A stretch of DNA of 64,000 nt from Pogona vitticeps (lineage: Eukaryota; Chordata; Lepidosauria; Squamata; Agamidae), in contig NC_135783.1 of the NCBI RefSeq assembly GCF_051106095.1, positions 204,024,472-204,088,471 of the forward strand. Direction: 5' to 3'. A program made the translations under genes and the position numbers. This document shows, one piece after another, positions 24,801 to 38,612 of this stretch (positions are counted from its first letter, which is position 1; every line of letters begins with the position of its first letter). The notes under the pieces are model-generated. The model was not told the DNA's origin. It ran no database searches and worked only from the letters and a program-made list of their open reading frames with translations.

Positions 24801-27800
24801 CTTTGGCCCAACCACTTCATTAGCTCCAGAGCTACTTGTACTTGTCCTCTGCTCTTCCTCAATAGCATGTTGGACGCCTTCCAACCTGAGGGGCTCATCT
24901 TCCAGTGTCACATCTTTTAGCCTTTTGTTTCTTTTCATTGAGTTTTCTTGGCAAAGATACTGGAATGACTTCCCAGTTCCTGCTCCAGGTGGATTGCGTT
25001 TAGTCAGAACTCTCTACTATGACCTGTCCATCTTGGGTGTCCCTGCACGGCACAGCCTGTAGCTTCTCTGAGTTACTCAAACCCCTTTGCCACGACAAGG
25101 CAGCAATCCGTAAAGGGGGACAATACACTAAGCCAGTGGTTCTTAACGTGGGCAATAATGCCCCCCAGGGGGCGATTTCATTTTTCAGGGGGGCGGCAGA
25201 ACGAAAAGGGGCGGTGTGGGGGCGAAAGAACAGAAGGGGACGGTAGGGGGCGCTGGAGTGAGCCAAACCTGTGAAGGCGACTGCAGCCGCAGTGCTGGCA
25301 GTAGATCCGGTGCTGCTGCTGCTGCCAGATGATCCAGCTCTTTCTACCTGCCATGTCTCGCCTTCCTCCTTTAGGGGAGCATTGAGTGTGGATCGGGTGG
25401 AAGGAAAGGGTCTCTTGGGTCCTCATCCTCGCCCCGTGAAGCGCTGCCTCACACCCGGGTGGGGAGGGAGACTAGGTAGGTAGGTAGGTGGGTGGGTGGG
25501 TAAGATGTCATCACCTCAGGGAGGGGGGCGATGATAACTTCCTCAATGGCTCAAGGGGGTGTTTCTTTCAAAAAGTTTAAGAACCACTGCACTAAGCAAC
25601 AGATATTTGGCCACTATGTTCCTTTTCCATTCAATTTATACTACAGAGCTTAATTGTAATTATAAGTTTGTCTTCTGAGATGACACAATATTCATTCATG
25701 AAAATAAACAAAACTAAGCATCTGGCATCTCTTTCCACGATTCATACTAACAATGGTCAGTGTTTATCACAGCAAGCAGACAACACTTGAGAATGCTTTA
25801 CATATTGGCATACCTTTAGATTTCACACATTGACTCTTACTAAAGTCTGGGCAATGACTCCAGCTATCACATGCTTCCACTATGACAGCAAATAACGCCT
25901 GCCATCATTTGGCAGCATTTGGTGTCATGTGATCATGCCAAAAAAGTACTACCGTGGAACTGAAATTATGCTCTCCCAGCTTTGCATCTGTCCATTAGGC
26001 TAGCAGCAGCAAAGAGTCTTACTTCCAACATTTCTACAAAAACCACTACTTGTACACACACCAAAATGCACAGTCTCCACAGGGTAACAGTGTATTTTGC
26101 ATCCTCTCCACTACAGTCACCTCCACTTCCTTCGCTGTCAGCCCCACTGACTATGAAGAACCTTGTAGTCAGCAACCCCACTCTTTTAATACCTTTGTCC
26201 ATTCTGTTATCCTATTTTTTTCTCTTCTTTAGTAAAGATTTTCCAACTCAACCACTGTTACTCTTTCAAACCCACTCAATTTCATTTCCTACCTACTCTA
26301 TACATTGTACCACAAGCAAGTTAACAATGTTTTTCTTCCACCACAAATATTCACGATCAGAAACCCATATACACTTGAAATGCTTATGACGTGCAGGTCT
26401 TCTTATTTGCATTATAGGAATGGCCTTGGTACCCAGATGAGCAGTACACAAATCAAATCAAATCAATCAAAATCAAGGAGCACAAAAAGAGCATTAATTT
26501 ACATGTTCTGTTCAAATATTACTTGCCCAGGGATTTTACCTGGGGTAAGATCCAAAACTGTTGTGTACTCTGGGTCCACATTCATGCTGTTCTTTCCATA
26601 TATTGCAGGTAACTAGGGAATTTAGTTCTTTGGAATGTGAGATTTAGCCTTAGCCTTGGGAAATAGCAATGGAGCTCCAAACCAGATCTGATCTTGCCTC
26701 AGCAAAAGAACAGTCGCAATAGTGTGGATGTTTTACGTACCTCTCCACAAGTGTAAGGGACCCACAACATGATTACTTTCTATCCTACTCTTCCCACTTC
26801 CAGGAAACAGGAGGCACCAACACTATGAGAAATGAATACTGTTTACTCATATCACACAACTTTGGTTTCATGAAAAGAATCTACTGTACATTGGAGAAGC
26901 TCTCCCTGCAACAAGATAATTCAGAGCGATAGCCTTAGGTGACTCCTCTCTCGCTGTCAGAAGTCTTAAAGTTTACTAGTAACCTTCTGTTCACACCGAG
27001 GGGAAAGACGGAGAGCTTCTCCCAGTCTTAGCAGCCTCTCACAATTTCTATAATCTACCCTAGGGTGTTCCCTGACTCTTCAGAACAGACTGGGGAAGGT
27101 ACAAGGGCTCAACTGGAAGGTGAGGAATCTCTTTCCCTAGCAGATGCCACTCCACTTGTGAACGGACAATGCTTGATGAACCCCCCAGTTTTATCTCTAT
27201 GCCTCACAAGGAACAGTAAAAAGAAATACTCGTCTATGGCAAATGATAAATGTTGTTACATGCTGTTAAGTCAAAACTGACTTATCAGTGACAGTTATAG
27301 AGTTTTCAAGGTAAGTGAGGTATTTAAGGAGTGTTTTACCAGTTCCACATTCACAGTGAGGTTTCATGGCAGAACTAAGGAATCAAATTCAGTCTCCTGA
27401 GTCCTAGTCCTTGCTCTATCCACTACACCACACCACGCTGTGTGCCTTCAAAATATAAAAACCAAGTGGTATAGACTTAGAATGTTTATTCTAATATGCG
27501 TTAAAGGTGGCTGTAGAAAACAGAATCCGATTTTATTTCCCTTAACAATAAACTGGAATGAACAGGGCAATGTGTGTGATCATATGTATCCATTCTCTAG
27601 TAACCCACTGATTTGTCTGCCTCCACTTTCACACAATTCTTTTATGCTTTTATCCGCACAACAGTCCTATTACTATAGTACAACAGTCAGTATTTTTCAA
27701 CACCACCATTCTGTCCCCCTGAACACTTTCATAAACACATGTGCATGAGTATGACAACACCACAAAATCAACAACCGTGTATTGATAGTTAAACTTCAAA

Positions 27801-28434
27801 ATTCTTCAAATTTTTTTTACTGTACAGGCAAAAGGGTGGGGCTTTATTTACTCCTCAAAATGAACAATGGAGATGATAGCTAATATAGGACTGATTCCAA
27901 GGGGCAACCCTGTTTGTCTGCTACAGCACACATAAATACCATGTGGGCACTTCATGGCCCAACAGGTTTATTCTGGCATGCGCTCCTGCCAGACAGACAG
28001 ACTCCACTTCAACACTCCCCACAAAAGCCCGTCCCATCATACAGCTGTCATCCTATCCTTATTTACTGAGGACCATCATCCGTGTGTCCAGTGTTCATAA
28101 GGAAAGGTTGACAGGGTACGAGAAAGAGAGATCCCTGGGAGCTCAAGGGGATGACCTCTGAGCAAATATGTACATACTCTCAAGACAGCACATCTAGAAA
28201 GGGTCACAAGACTTGTTGGGGGGAGGCAGCTGAGAGAGAAAAGGCAGAATTCAGACGAGGCACCACAAACGCCCCCGAAGCGAGGCCAGGCGGGTTGCCT
28301 TCAGGTCAACGGCTGACGAATGCCTACGAGAGGAGGGCTGTATACACACGACCACGCTTGCGTGTTCTCTCAGACCACAGTCACACTCAATTAGTGTGAC
28401 CGTCCATATCCCCAGGGCTGTGCACGCACACATA

Positions 28435-28475
<41 letters not shown>

Positions 28476-29109
28476 GAGGGAGGGAGGGAGGGAGGCTCCT
28501 CTCCTCCTCCCCCCTCCTCCCCCCCAGCCCGGACCGGCCCCTCCCTCGGGGGGGTTCCCGCGCGCCCCCTCCCCTCCCCCTCCCCCCCTCCACTCACCCG
28601 GCCTCGCGCATGACGTTGCCGTCGCCGCAGTCGCAGGCGCCGCCGGCCTGGCTGCGGAACATGTTGTAGTCGTGGCCGGCGTGCTCGCCTTGGTGGAAGC
28701 ACTCGGCGCAGAGGCTCATGCAGGGCGAGATGCCGCAGGTCCGGCAGCGGTAGGCCACGAAGTTGGCCGTCCACACCAGGCCGCAGAGAGTGGCTGGGTC
28801 GTAGGCCCGCACCGCCTGCACGAAGCTGTCCCAGGGCTCGCCGCCTGCCAGCAAGCAGCGGCACCACGACAGCGCCTCGGACACCGCCTCGCCCGGCGGC
28901 GGCTGCTGTTGCTGCTGCTGGGGGCCGGTTCCTCCGCCGCCGCCGCCCCCGCCGGGCCCCGGTCCCGGGCACAGCACCCGCTCCAGGAGCGCCTGCAGCT
29001 CCCCGGCGGCCTCGCTCTCCTCGGCAGCGCCGAGGCTGAGGGCCGCTTTCAGGCGCGCCGCCGTGGCCCGCTTCTCCTGGGCGCTCGCCCCGGCGCCAGG
29101 CGCCGCCAT
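3834..29109 (-). CDS. UBR3: UBR3, E3 ubiquitin-protein ligase (5' part, exons 1-5)
   Basis: UBR3 is a large UBR-box E3 ubiquitin ligase. Coding exons seen on the minus strand are 29109-28598, 10408-10269, 7988-7830, 5150-5007 and 3883-3834 (512, 140, 159, 144 and 50 nt). All use AG/GT sites, and reading phase carries through to give 335 codons. Residues 109 to about 178 form the zinc-binding UBR box, with Cys/His clusters such as [13 protein letters not shown] and CDCGDGN, completed by FCKRH in exon 2. Exon 3 carries [10 protein letters not shown] and the run [18 protein letters not shown], which match vertebrate UBR3. The start ATG lies in a CpG island and fits the known N-terminus pattern. 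The remaining exons, including the RING region, must lie left of position 1. Residues 53-60 are eight Gly and 64-69 six Gln. Identification is from recalled family sequence; very confident. Confidence 0.96.
3884..5006 (-). other. UBR3: UBR3 intron 4
   Basis: 1.1 kb intron. I see no repeat, RNA gene or extra exon that I can support. Confidence 0.7.
5007..5150 (-). CDS. UBR3: UBR3 exon 4
   Basis: 144 nt, residues 271-318, with [16 protein letters not shown] near its start. Acceptor TGTATTTAAG, donor GTTTGTGT. The second half is less conserved against human. Confidence 0.93.
5620..6310 (-). mobile_element. L1 LINE 3' fragment
   Basis: Read on the minus strand this gives broken frames with L1 ORF2 C-terminal character ([20 protein letters not shown], then a [11 protein letters not shown]-like piece). 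It resembles the second L1 tail at 52752-53330. The A-rich 3' end lies at the left. It is interrupted by stops and old. It sits in UBR3 intron 3. Confidence 0.6.
6347..6679. mobile_element. Short DNA transposon with CCGTATTTTTCCA ends
   Basis: 333 bp element with inverted ends. The left end CCGTATTTTTCCATTTATAA mirrors the right end ATACATGGAAAAATACGG. A TA dinucleotide flanks each side (6345-6346 and 6680-6681), consistent with a TA target duplication. There is no transposase frame. The interior has two related GCTAAGCCC...TTTGCAAAAGGC blocks. Superfamily not settled. Confidence 0.65.
7830..7988 (-). CDS. UBR3: UBR3 exon 3
   Basis: 159 nt, residues 218-270. It encodes [20 protein letters not shown] and a segment nearly the same as mammalian UBR3 ([16 protein letters not shown]). 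Acceptor CCCATCAG, donor GTGAGCTG. Confidence 0.96.
8230..9700 (+). mobile_element. Old L2/CR1-type LINE remnant, split by a younger L2
   Basis: Left part 8230-8600 shows decayed LINE coding signals (ELNPGKM-like, then SRSAFYHVR-like and TSRLNYYDA-like). Right part 9293-9700 resumes with LNNLDPGYL-like and [13 protein letters not shown]-like. The order is that of the C-terminal half of an L2/CR1 protein. A younger, much cleaner L2 piece at 8601-9292 interrupts it. Confidence 0.5.
8601..9292 (+). mobile_element. Young L2 LINE, C-terminal part, 3' UTR and TTAA tail
   Basis: An open frame at 8604-9089 (161 codons) carries the L2 C-terminus: [40 protein letters not shown] and RLWNALP. A short 3' UTR with GCCGCCCAGAAACCTCTGGG follows, then an (AATT)n-type tail from about 9222 to 9291. 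It differs at only a handful of residues from the copy at 61988-63418, so both stem from recent L2 activity. It lies in UBR3 intron 2. Confidence 0.85.
10269..10408 (-). CDS. UBR3: UBR3 exon 2
   Basis: 140 nt, residues 171-217, starting [12 protein letters not shown], which completes the UBR box, and ending [12 protein letters not shown]. Acceptor CTTTCTTTGCAG, donor GTATGGGT. Confidence 0.96.
12334..12738. mobile_element. Tigger/mariner-like remnant carrying an inserted hAT element
   Basis: The left end (GTAGGACTC... ATCTGTGGATTC) and right end (...CCCACAGATATCACAGTCCTACTG) form a diverged inverted pair with TA on the outside. The hAT element at 12359-12493 splits the left arm. No coding frame. 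Diverged, so moderate confidence. Confidence 0.4.
12359..12493. mobile_element. Short palindromic hAT element (copy A) with perfect 8-bp duplication
   Basis: 135 bp element starting CAGTGGTGTCCAACC and ending GGTTGGACACCACTG. It is flanked on both sides by TTCTAGAT (12351-12358 and 12494-12501), the 8-bp duplication expected of hAT elements. The interior is itself a long imperfect palindrome built on ACTACAGCTCCCAGAAG and its complement. Confidence 0.9.
13828..15384 (+). mobile_element. Fossil gag-like part of the 13.6 kb LTR element
   Basis: The predicted product has an acidic start ([14 protein letters not shown]), a long charged helical or coiled-coil stretch (about residues 60-215, many [16 protein letters not shown]-type runs) and one CCHC zinc knuckle ([14 protein letters not shown] at about 14658-14703). 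The later part (about 14900-15220) may be protease-related, but I see no clear active-site motif. Fossil copy. Confidence 0.75.
15396..17152 (+). mobile_element. Fossil pol part: integrase then RT thumb/RNase H
   Basis: It contains an HHCC integrase zinc finger (CKQCDVC near 15660) and an integrase core ([25 protein letters not shown]). A gypsy-type thumb follows ([20 protein letters not shown], near 16580), then RNase H ([27 protein letters not shown]). It belongs to the broken element at 13640-17906. Confidence 0.85.
17427..17906 (+). mobile_element. LTR of the gypsy-class fossil
   Basis: It follows a purine-rich tract (AAAGAGGGGAGG) and runs from TGTTACATACAG to GGTTGTCACA, 480 bp. A TATA-like GTATATATATG lies near 17527-17540 and an AATAAA polyadenylation signal near 17785. 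TG...CA ends fit an LTR. Confidence 0.75.
18170..18895 (-). mobile_element. Probable LTR-type fossil, family not recognised
   Basis: On the minus strand a TATA-like GATATAAAAGAGGG lies near 18755-18740 and an AATAAA near 18243. The segment could begin with TGTCA (18895). The arrangement looks like a long LTR or an LTR plus leader. I could not match it to a family and its edges are approximate. The coding-like frames inside are not recognised. Confidence 0.35.
19284..19425 (-). mobile_element. CR1-type LINE 3' end fragment
   Basis: On the plus strand it begins ACAGAATCATAACAATCTTGG and contains ATGGATCATCAAGTCCAGCCCC. This is the reverse of the CR1 3' end whose hallmark is the ATTCTATGATTCT tail. 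Diverged. Confidence 0.5.
20432..20675 (-). mobile_element. tRNA-derived SINE
   Basis: Read on the minus strand it starts GAGCCTCGTGGCGCAGTGG (A-box region) and has GGTTCAAATCC (B box). A body follows, ending in GGGGCGGTATATAAGCAGC and a GCTTTGC repeat tail. This is a full-length pol III SINE with an L2/MIR-style 3' end. The specific lizard family is not certain. Confidence 0.75.
21004..21141. mobile_element. Short palindromic hAT element (copy B)
   Basis: Ends are CAGTGGTTCCCAACC and GGTTGAGAACCACTG. The 8-bp flanks TTTTAGAT and GTCTACAT agree at 5 of 8 bases, so the duplication has decayed. Same family as the copies at 12359, 33348, 34223, 49651 and 53563. Confidence 0.8.
21664..22401. mobile_element. 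Tigger-type non-autonomous DNA transposon
   Basis: 738 bp with inverted ends CAGTGGGGTCTCGACTTACG and its complement, flanked by TA on both sides (21662-21663, 22402-22403). The ends and TA duplication fit TcMar-Tigger. No transposase is seen. It inserted at the outer tail of the BovB 3' end at 22402-22520. Confidence 0.85.
22402..22520 (-). mobile_element. BovB (RTE) LINE 3' end
   Basis: On the minus strand it reads like the BovB C-terminus and tail ([11 protein letters not shown]-like, then SWSMG/ESDTT-type codons and GGACACGACTTAATGAC). It matches the tail of the plus-strand copy at 56436-56735. Together with 24093-25122 it may be one disrupted BovB, but the RT centre is absent. Confidence 0.7.
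22525..23759 (-). mobile_element. Penelope-like element with GIY-YIG nuclease, 5'-truncated
   Basis: A minus-strand frame from 23759 carries [13 protein letters not shown] and then a GIY-YIG endonuclease region ([27 protein letters not shown]). That is the hallmark C-terminal domain of Penelope-like retroelements. The protein ends near 23349. The 3' part runs to 22525 and ends in the segment shared with 2127-2234 and 35064-35270. A solo LTR interrupts it (22781-23245). The upstream RT is absent; a hAT element adjoins at 23760. Confidence 0.82.
22781..23245 (+). mobile_element. Solo LTR (gypsy-like fossil) with 5-bp duplication
   Basis: 465 bp from TGTAGCGAAC to GATTGCCACA. GTGTC flanks both sides (22776-22780 and 23246-23250), and the Penelope sequence resumes exactly after it. 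TATA-like AGATATAAAGG near 22878 and AATAAA near 23100. A solo LTR left after recombination; no internal region. Confidence 0.75.
23760..24092. mobile_element. hAT-type non-autonomous element at a BovB/Penelope junction
   Basis: 333 bp with ends CAGCGATGGCGAAACAATGG and (complement) CAGTGGTGATGAACCGTTTGG, a hAT-style inverted pair. The flanking octamers CCCATGAG and GTATAGAG do not match. The left neighbour is Penelope and the right neighbour is BovB. The interior shares GC-rich words with the element at 25134-25589. Confidence 0.6.
24093..25122 (-). mobile_element. BovB (RTE) LINE 5' part: 5' UTR and endonuclease domain
   Basis: On the minus strand the 5' UTR is followed by the APE-type endonuclease: [74 protein letters not shown] and [20 protein letters not shown], ending DYVLCSQRR. 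These are BovB hallmarks. Several stops and frame breaks are present. The RT half is missing. Confidence 0.85.
25134..25589. mobile_element. hAT-type non-autonomous element with perfect 8-bp duplication
   Basis: 456 bp, ends CAGTGGTTCTTAACGTGGG and TTTAAGAACCACTG. CACTAAGC is present on both sides (25126-25133 and 25590-25597). The interior is GC-rich with GGGGGCG runs and no transposase frame. It landed just beyond the 5' end of the BovB copy. Confidence 0.88.
27250..27440 (-). mobile_element. tRNA-derived SINE (Sauria-like), diverged
   Basis: On the minus strand it starts near GTGTAGTGGATAGAGCAAGGA, has GATTCCTTAGTTC in the B-box region, and ends AGTCAGTTTTGACTTAACAGC, a BovB-like tail as in Sauria SINEs. 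Moderately diverged. In UBR3 intron 1. Confidence 0.5.
28437..28495 (+). repeat. (TG)n and (GGGA)n microsatellite
   Basis: About 18 TG units run into about five GGGA units, just 100 bp downstream of the UBR3 exon 1 donor (inside intron 1). Confidence 0.95.
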
Positions 29110-29370
29110 GGCAAACCCCCGCGGCTCCCTCTTAGCCGCTGCTCCGGGCGGCGAAAGCGACCAGAGATGCCCCTTCCTCGCTCGCTTCCTCGCTCGCTAG
29201 CTTCCCTGCCTGCCTCGCCTGCCTGCCTAGCAGGCTACCTCTCGCCTCTCTTTCCCCTCCCTTCCCCTCCCAGCGGCGCCTCTCGCGATAACCGGGAGCC
29301 CCGGCCCGGCTCAGGCCGCCTAGTTCTCGCCGGCGTCCACCTTCTGGGCGCCCCCCCCCCCAGCGGGCCG
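28490..29370 (-). promoter_or_regulatory. UBR3: CpG island over UBR3 promoter and exon 1
   Basis: Strongly GC- and CpG-rich stretch covering UBR3 exon 1 and about 260 bp upstream of its ATG. It stands out against AT-rich surroundings. The UBR3 transcription start is inferred to lie between 29110 and 29370. No TATA box is evident. Confidence 0.75.
28598..29109 (-). CDS. UBR3: UBR3 exon 1 (coding part)
   Basis: 512 nt from the ATG (29109) to donor GTGAGTG, residues 1-170 plus two bases. It holds a Gly8 run, a Gln6 run and most of the UBR box. Plus-strand frames over it (for example 28672-29379) are antisense shadows. Confidence 0.97.
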
Positions 29371-29682
29371 GCAAACTGACTCTCTCACACACACATACCA
29401 CACACACAGTCCACAGTCTCTGTCTCTTCCCCACCCTGACGTCCCTCTTCTTTCGGTTTGTCCTCCTCTCCCTGTCCCCCCCCCCCTCTCTCTCTCTGGG
29501 GAAAGCCGCGCTTATCGAGGGTCAACATGGGCGCAAGAGAGCCGGCGTCCGGCGCGGCTCCCGTTCCTCCGGGACCCTGTCCGGAGAGATGCCAACGCTT
29601 CCCATTCACAGCACGCCGTTTCCCGGCCTCTCTGGAAATCCCCTGTGGTGGTGCCCAGGTTGTGGTCCCTTGTGGGCGTGCA

Positions 29683-29732
<50 letters not shown>

Positions 29733-31240
29733 CGGGTTGAACATGACCCTGGCCTGAGGTCTGGGTGTTGTTGCCCCGCAGGACTGAATTTGGGACTTTC
29801 TGCATAACACGACTGCACACTTCTATTGAGGCGCCGCCTTTTCTCCTTGCAGCTGGTTAGGAGTGATTTCACAGGGAAATTCCGCACAAGGACCTGCGGT
29901 GGCCAGGAGTGAAACACCCGACCCCGACCCCAATGCAGGTCGTGGGAACTTTCTGACTCCTGGTCCCAGTTAAACGTAAAGTTGGCTGCACTCACAACAC
30001 CATGCCCAGACAATTTGATGGAGGGAACGAAGAAAGATGCTCAAGGTGTGACACCACCCGACTGCATGGTCCAGAACTCCAGCAGGCAAAGAGAAGGATC
30101 TTGAGTGCACTCGGTGTGGACAAACCAGTGATGGTCACAAGGGATGAATAGGACTGGTCCTTGTTTAATGGTGTCTGAGTAACATTATAAACATACTGTG
30201 CAGTTGTGTTAGAAAAGAACACTTGTTACTTAGCATAAACACATACTGTCAGCAGGAAGACAGAAAATTGTTTTCAGCACAGTTTTACAGAGAACCATGT
30301 TTACTTAATGGCATGAGGTCTACTATGAATATGGAGTTAACAATCCTGTACCAAAATAATGACAAGATACCAAGTGAAGATCTTGGAAATGCAAAATACA
30401 TAACATTGGTGAATGTGAATAAAATACTCCAAGATACCTAAAGACTTTCTGAAGTGACAACTATGAATAATAAACATTTGCTAAGGCATTAAATAAAGGA
30501 GCCAAAACCTGCTTAAACTGGATTTGTTTTTTTAAGTGAGTCAACACTGCAGTGCTATGAAGGTTCAAACCCTATTGAACCAAGACATTGCGTTTGTCAG
30601 TCTGACATTGCTAGGGAGGTTCCAAAGTTAGAAAAGCTGCCCATGCCACCTGGAACTCATGGGAACAAAGGGAGATATAAATGCTATTAATTAATAAATA
30701 ACTTTAGGTGAATGAAACCATATTAGAATTGGGTGGCAGCAGTCCAAATTGAAAGCGTACGCCACCTAGTTCATCTTTATGTAGAAGTAAACGCAACTTC
30801 TGATCAATGGTACTTATTTACTTCCTTTGTAACTGTTTAGCTAAAAATGCCACAATGCTTTTGCTGCTGTGTTTCTGAGTACAGGTATGTTGTTTTGTGC
30901 TGTTTTTCTGTTGGTGTTGTTATGCATAATGAAACGGGCTAACAGGGCTGCCTTTATGAAAAAAATTCCTGAGGCCTAAAACAACATAAGTAAAATTACT
31001 GCATGTAAATAGCCTGTACATCCAAGAGCCAATGAATATTCAGTTTGTAACTGATATTTAACATTTCCTTCTGTTTCCATGTGTCTGACCAAGTGGACAT
31101 GTCCATGAAAGCTCACATTAAAATAGAGCATATTTTAAGGGGCCACATGTGTTTGTCTTTTTGGTTTGGTTTCTTTGGATTTTGCTTGATAGATTTACGA
31201 TAAATGTTGCAGATGACGTATTGTTACAGAACAATTTAAC
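29371..31240. other. UBR3-METTL5 intergenic spacer
   Basis: Divergent spacer between two promoters. Contains a CA/GA microsatellite at 29688-29733 and a short LINE-tail-like piece near 30640-30715 (GGGAGATATAAATG and an ATTAATAAAT tail). I see no gene in the rest. Confidence 0.6.
29688..29733 (+). repeat. (CA)n(GA)n microsatellite
   Basis: About 13 CA units followed by about 9 GA units, about 580 bp upstream of the UBR3 start codon. Confidence 0.95.
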
Positions 31241-31480
31241 CTGCAAACGAGATAAAGGGGATTTGCGGTTTCCAATCCCTTTGGCGGCTTTTCCCCGTCC
31301 AGGCCTTCCTCCGAACTGCCGGCAATTGATAGGGAACCATGGCTTCCTCAGCTTCCCGCTGCCAGCAGAGGGGGCCAAAGGAGAGAGGGCGGAACTCTGC
31401 TGCGGGAGTCTGTGTTTCTCTTTGTGCGCCAGGGACCCTTTAAGGCCTGCACAAAGCGGAAGTGTGTGTTTTGGGGGGGT
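31241..31480 (+). promoter_or_regulatory. METTL5: Probable METTL5 promoter region with CTCF-like and ETS-like sites
   Basis: A GC-richer block about 600-830 bp before the METTL5 start codon. It holds CCAGCAGAGGGGGCC (31362-31376), a close match to the CTCF core, and GCGGAAGTG (31456-31464), a consensus ETS site of the kind common in housekeeping promoters. The promoter role is inferred from position. The METTL5 start codon probably lies in a second exon whose acceptor is TTTGTATAG at about 32035. Confidence 0.5.
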
Positions 31481-32065
31481 GGAGGGGAGGAGATGCTCGG
31501 AAAAAGTGATACGGGTGTAAGATGGCTTTTTAGGTCTGTAGAAATCCCTTGGAGGCATGGCTTTGAGCATGCTTTCAATTTGCAGATTTTATTGGCACCT
31601 TGGTGGGTATGGGAATAAAGTATTGTAAGAATAACGTTTTTAGGGACGCATTGAGACACACGTTTAACTGGGGAGCAAGGGCAGGCTACAAGCGAAATAG
31701 ATCAGGCTGCAGAGGGTTAATGATGCCCTATACTAGGACTGTTGGCTTTGGGGACTCAGCAAGATCATGCCCTCCCCCTTTTATTCCCCCTCCACCCTTT
31801 TCCTGACTCTCGCCCCAAATGAAGAAGAGCCCCAAACTTTGTCACAACACGATTGCTTGGCAGGAAAGGCTTAATTTGCAGGGTGTTCATTCAGATTTGG
31901 TAAACTACCTAAATGGTAATTCTGAACTCGCCCCCAGCTGGTGGTGAACAAAGGCAAACAAGACTTTACTGTTGTGCCTTTGAGATCTAAAGTACAAATG
32001 TAAAAAGCCTGCTCATGTTTAATTTCTTTGTATAGCTTATGATGAACCTCTATCTTCAAACTTAA

Positions 32066-38461
<6,396 letters not shown>

Positions 38462-38475
38462 AACGTCTTTGAAAG

Positions 38476-38481
38476 AATAAA
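38476..38481 (+). terminator. METTL5: METTL5 polyadenylation signal AATAAA
   Basis: Canonical AATAAA 15 nt after the METTL5 stop. Cleavage is expected near 38490-38505, just short of the SSB stop codon at 38512. Confidence 0.75.
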
Positions 38482-38511
38482 AAATGCTTTAAAATTCTTG
38501 TAGTAGTGGTC

Positions 38512-38612
38512 CTACTCCTTGTCTCCATCTCCATTCTCCGTTTTCAGCTGTTTGGGGGCAGGCTCTTCTTGCTTTGCATCTTCCAGTGGCCTTTTCTTAG
38601 GACTTGCTGGCC
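38512..38612 (-). CDS. SSB: SSB last coding exon
   Basis: 101 nt, residues 377-409 and TAG, with the nuclear-signal tail. Acceptor CAAATCTTGCAG. Confidence 0.96.

Larger units (their letters stand above)
10409..28597 (-). other. UBR3: UBR3 intron 1 (18.2 kb)
   Basis: The first intron of UBR3. It is filled with mobile elements listed separately (12.3-12.7, 13.6-17.9, 18.2-18.9, 19.3, 20.4, 21.0, 21.6-25.6 and 27.3 kb). Between them (10409-12330, 12740-13640, 25600-27240, 27450-28430) I see AT-rich unique sequence, a CA repeat at about 11908-11939 and no supportable gene. Confidence 0.75.

Noticed and set aside
28672-29379. 235-codon plus-strand frame
   Set aside because: It is antisense to UBR3 exon 1, which has the UBR box and a matching splice phase.
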